Part shown: in pieces, positions 63,171 to 64,000 of the stretch
How the letters are laid out: every line of letters starts with the position of its first letter
Position numbering within the stretch: the stretch's first letter is position 1
Assembly: GCA_036500145.1 (NCBI GenBank)
Contig: DASYCO010000020.1
Coordinates: forward strand, 7,166-71,165
DNA: 64,000 bases
Direction: 5' to 3'
DNA from: CAMAVH01 sp036500145
Lineage (GTDB): Bacteria > Pseudomonadota > Alphaproteobacteria > SMXQ01
The notes under the pieces: model-generated
Database searches by the model: none
Seen by the model: the letters and a program-made list of their open reading frames with translations, nothing else
What the model was told of the DNA's origin: nothing
Made by a program: the position numbers and the translations under genes

Positions 63171-64000
63171 ATGCAGATCAAGGACCAGCGCCTTTTCCGG
63201 CAGCAGTGCTACGTCGACGGCGCGTGGATCGACGCCGATTCGAAGGAGACCGTGAAGGTCAACAACCCGGCCGACAATTCCATCCTCGGCACGGTTCCCA
63301 AGTTCGGCCGCAACGAGACGCGCCGCGCCATCGACGCCGCCAACGCCGCCTATCCGGCCTGGCGCGCCAAGACCGGCAAGGAACGCGCCGTGATCTTGCG
63401 CAAGTTCTACGACCTGATGATCGAGAACATCGACGACCTGGCCGCCATCCTGACGCTGGAGCAGGGCAAGCCGCTCGCCGAATCGAAGGGCGAGATCCTC
63501 TATGCCGCCGCCTTCCTCGAATGGTTCGGCGAAGAGGCCAAGCGCGTCTACGGCGACACCATCCCGCAGAACGTCGCCGGCCGCCGCATCATCGTGATGA
63601 AGGAGCCGATCGGCGTCATCGCGGCGATCACGCCGTGGAACTTCCCGTCGGCCATGATCACCCGCAAGATCGGCCCGGCGCTGGCCGTCGGCTGCACCGC
63701 CGTCGTCCGTCCCGCGTCGCAGACGCCCTACAGCGCCTTCGCTTTGGCCGAGCTGGCCGAGCGCGCCGGCGTGCCGAAGGGCGTGCTTAACGTCGTCACC
63801 GGCTCGGCCGTCGAGATGGGCGCGGAGCTCACGTCCAATCCGATCGTGCGCAAGCTCTCCTTCACCGGCTCGACCGAGATCGGCAAGCTGCTGATGGAAC
63901 AGTGCGCCGGCACCGTGAAGAAGATGGGCCTGGAGCTCGGCGGCAACGCGCCGTTCATCGTGTTCGACGACGCCGACCTCGACGCCGCCGTGCAGGGCGC
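63171..64000 (+). CDS. gabD: Succinate-semialdehyde dehydrogenase (5' part, cut by the window edge)
   Basis: The first 276 residues are present, starting MQIKDQRLFRQQCYVDGAWI after AGAGGA. GabD-type blocks are ITPWNFPSAMITRKIGPALA, SFTGSTEIGKLLMEQCAG and LELGGNAPFIVFDDADLD, which includes the catalytic Glu. The active-site Cys lies beyond the edge. The cofactor-binding VVKPASQTP motif reads VVRPASQTP here. It oxidises succinate semialdehyde (or a related semialdehyde) with NAD(P)+. Confidence 0.92.
   Translation, partial: MQIKDQRLFRQQCYVDGAWIDADSKETVKVNNPADNSILGTVPKFGRNETRRAIDAANAAYPAWRAKTGKERAVILRKFYDLMIENIDDLAAILTLEQGKPLAESKGEILYAAAFLEWFGEEAKRVYGDTIPQNVAGRRIIVMKEPIGVIAAITPWNFPSAMITRKIGPALAVGCTAVVRPASQTPYSAFALAELAERAGVPKGVLNVVTGSAVEMGAELTSNPIVRKLSFTGSTEIGKLLMEQCAGTVKKMGLELGGNAPFIVFDDADLDAAVQG

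Overview
The window is 64 kb of GC-rich chromosome (about two-thirds G+C by eye) from an alphaproteobacterium. The taxonomic signal is the gene set: rluD-rpoH with a DUF6476 protein alongside, GapR (DUF2312), a C-terminally extended IF-1, DUF3108, DUF3750, YciB, an orphan Bug-type binding protein and aerobic-type molybdenum hydroxylases. A Rhodospirillales-like lineage would fit, but genus cannot be fixed from the sequence alone. Genes are dense, and coding-strand GC bias gives long antisense shadow frames that I have left out.

Layout. 1-7 kb: a protein-kinase-like pseudoenzyme with a membrane partner, rpoH and rluD, a JAMM peptidase, tRNA-Glu(CTC) and a methyltransferase. 7-13 kb: an iron/polyamine-type ABC importer (ATPase, binding protein, fused permease), then an Xre/RES toxin-antitoxin pair. 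13-21.5 kb: a periplasm-facing oxidative locus (three-haem cytochrome, IorA-like and IorB-like subunits), a Bug binding protein, a VOC protein and a UbiD-family decarboxylase, suggesting catabolism of an aromatic or heteroaromatic acid. 21.7-27.5 kb: a tightly overlapping minus-strand operon with dCache-GAF-cyclase-like protein, MlaE permease, MlaF-like ATPase, MlaD and a TPR lipoprotein. Both its ATPase and its cyclase domain have lost their catalytic motifs. 27.7-30 kb: hydroxypyruvate reductase and glycerate 2-kinase.

30-39 kb is an accessory surface/secretion region. It holds a CsgG/HfaB-like outer-membrane secretion lipoprotein, two secreted proteins with curli/holdfast-anchor-like repeats, a Sel1-repeat protein, small secreted proteins, two CsgD/NarL-like regulators, a tandem pair of PepSY-like proteins and two decayed lectin-like genes. 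39-42.8 kb: a second molybdenum hydroxylase, ArsC, IF-1 and a cold-shock protein. 42.8-43.7 kb is non-coding and strongly structured.

43.7-64 kb is mostly housekeeping and signalling: GapR, cyclophilin, LpxR-like lipid A deacylase, three response regulators (48, 49 and 56 kb), CBS protein, SemiSWEET, YciB, tRNA-Val(CAC), phosphoglycolate phosphatase, glmU-glmS, and a gabD cut by the right edge.

The two best candidates for something undescribed are the Mla-like operon whose nucleotide-handling partners both look catalytically dead (21.7-27.5 kb) and the CsgG/Hfa-like secretion cluster with its paralogous regulators (30-37.6 kb).
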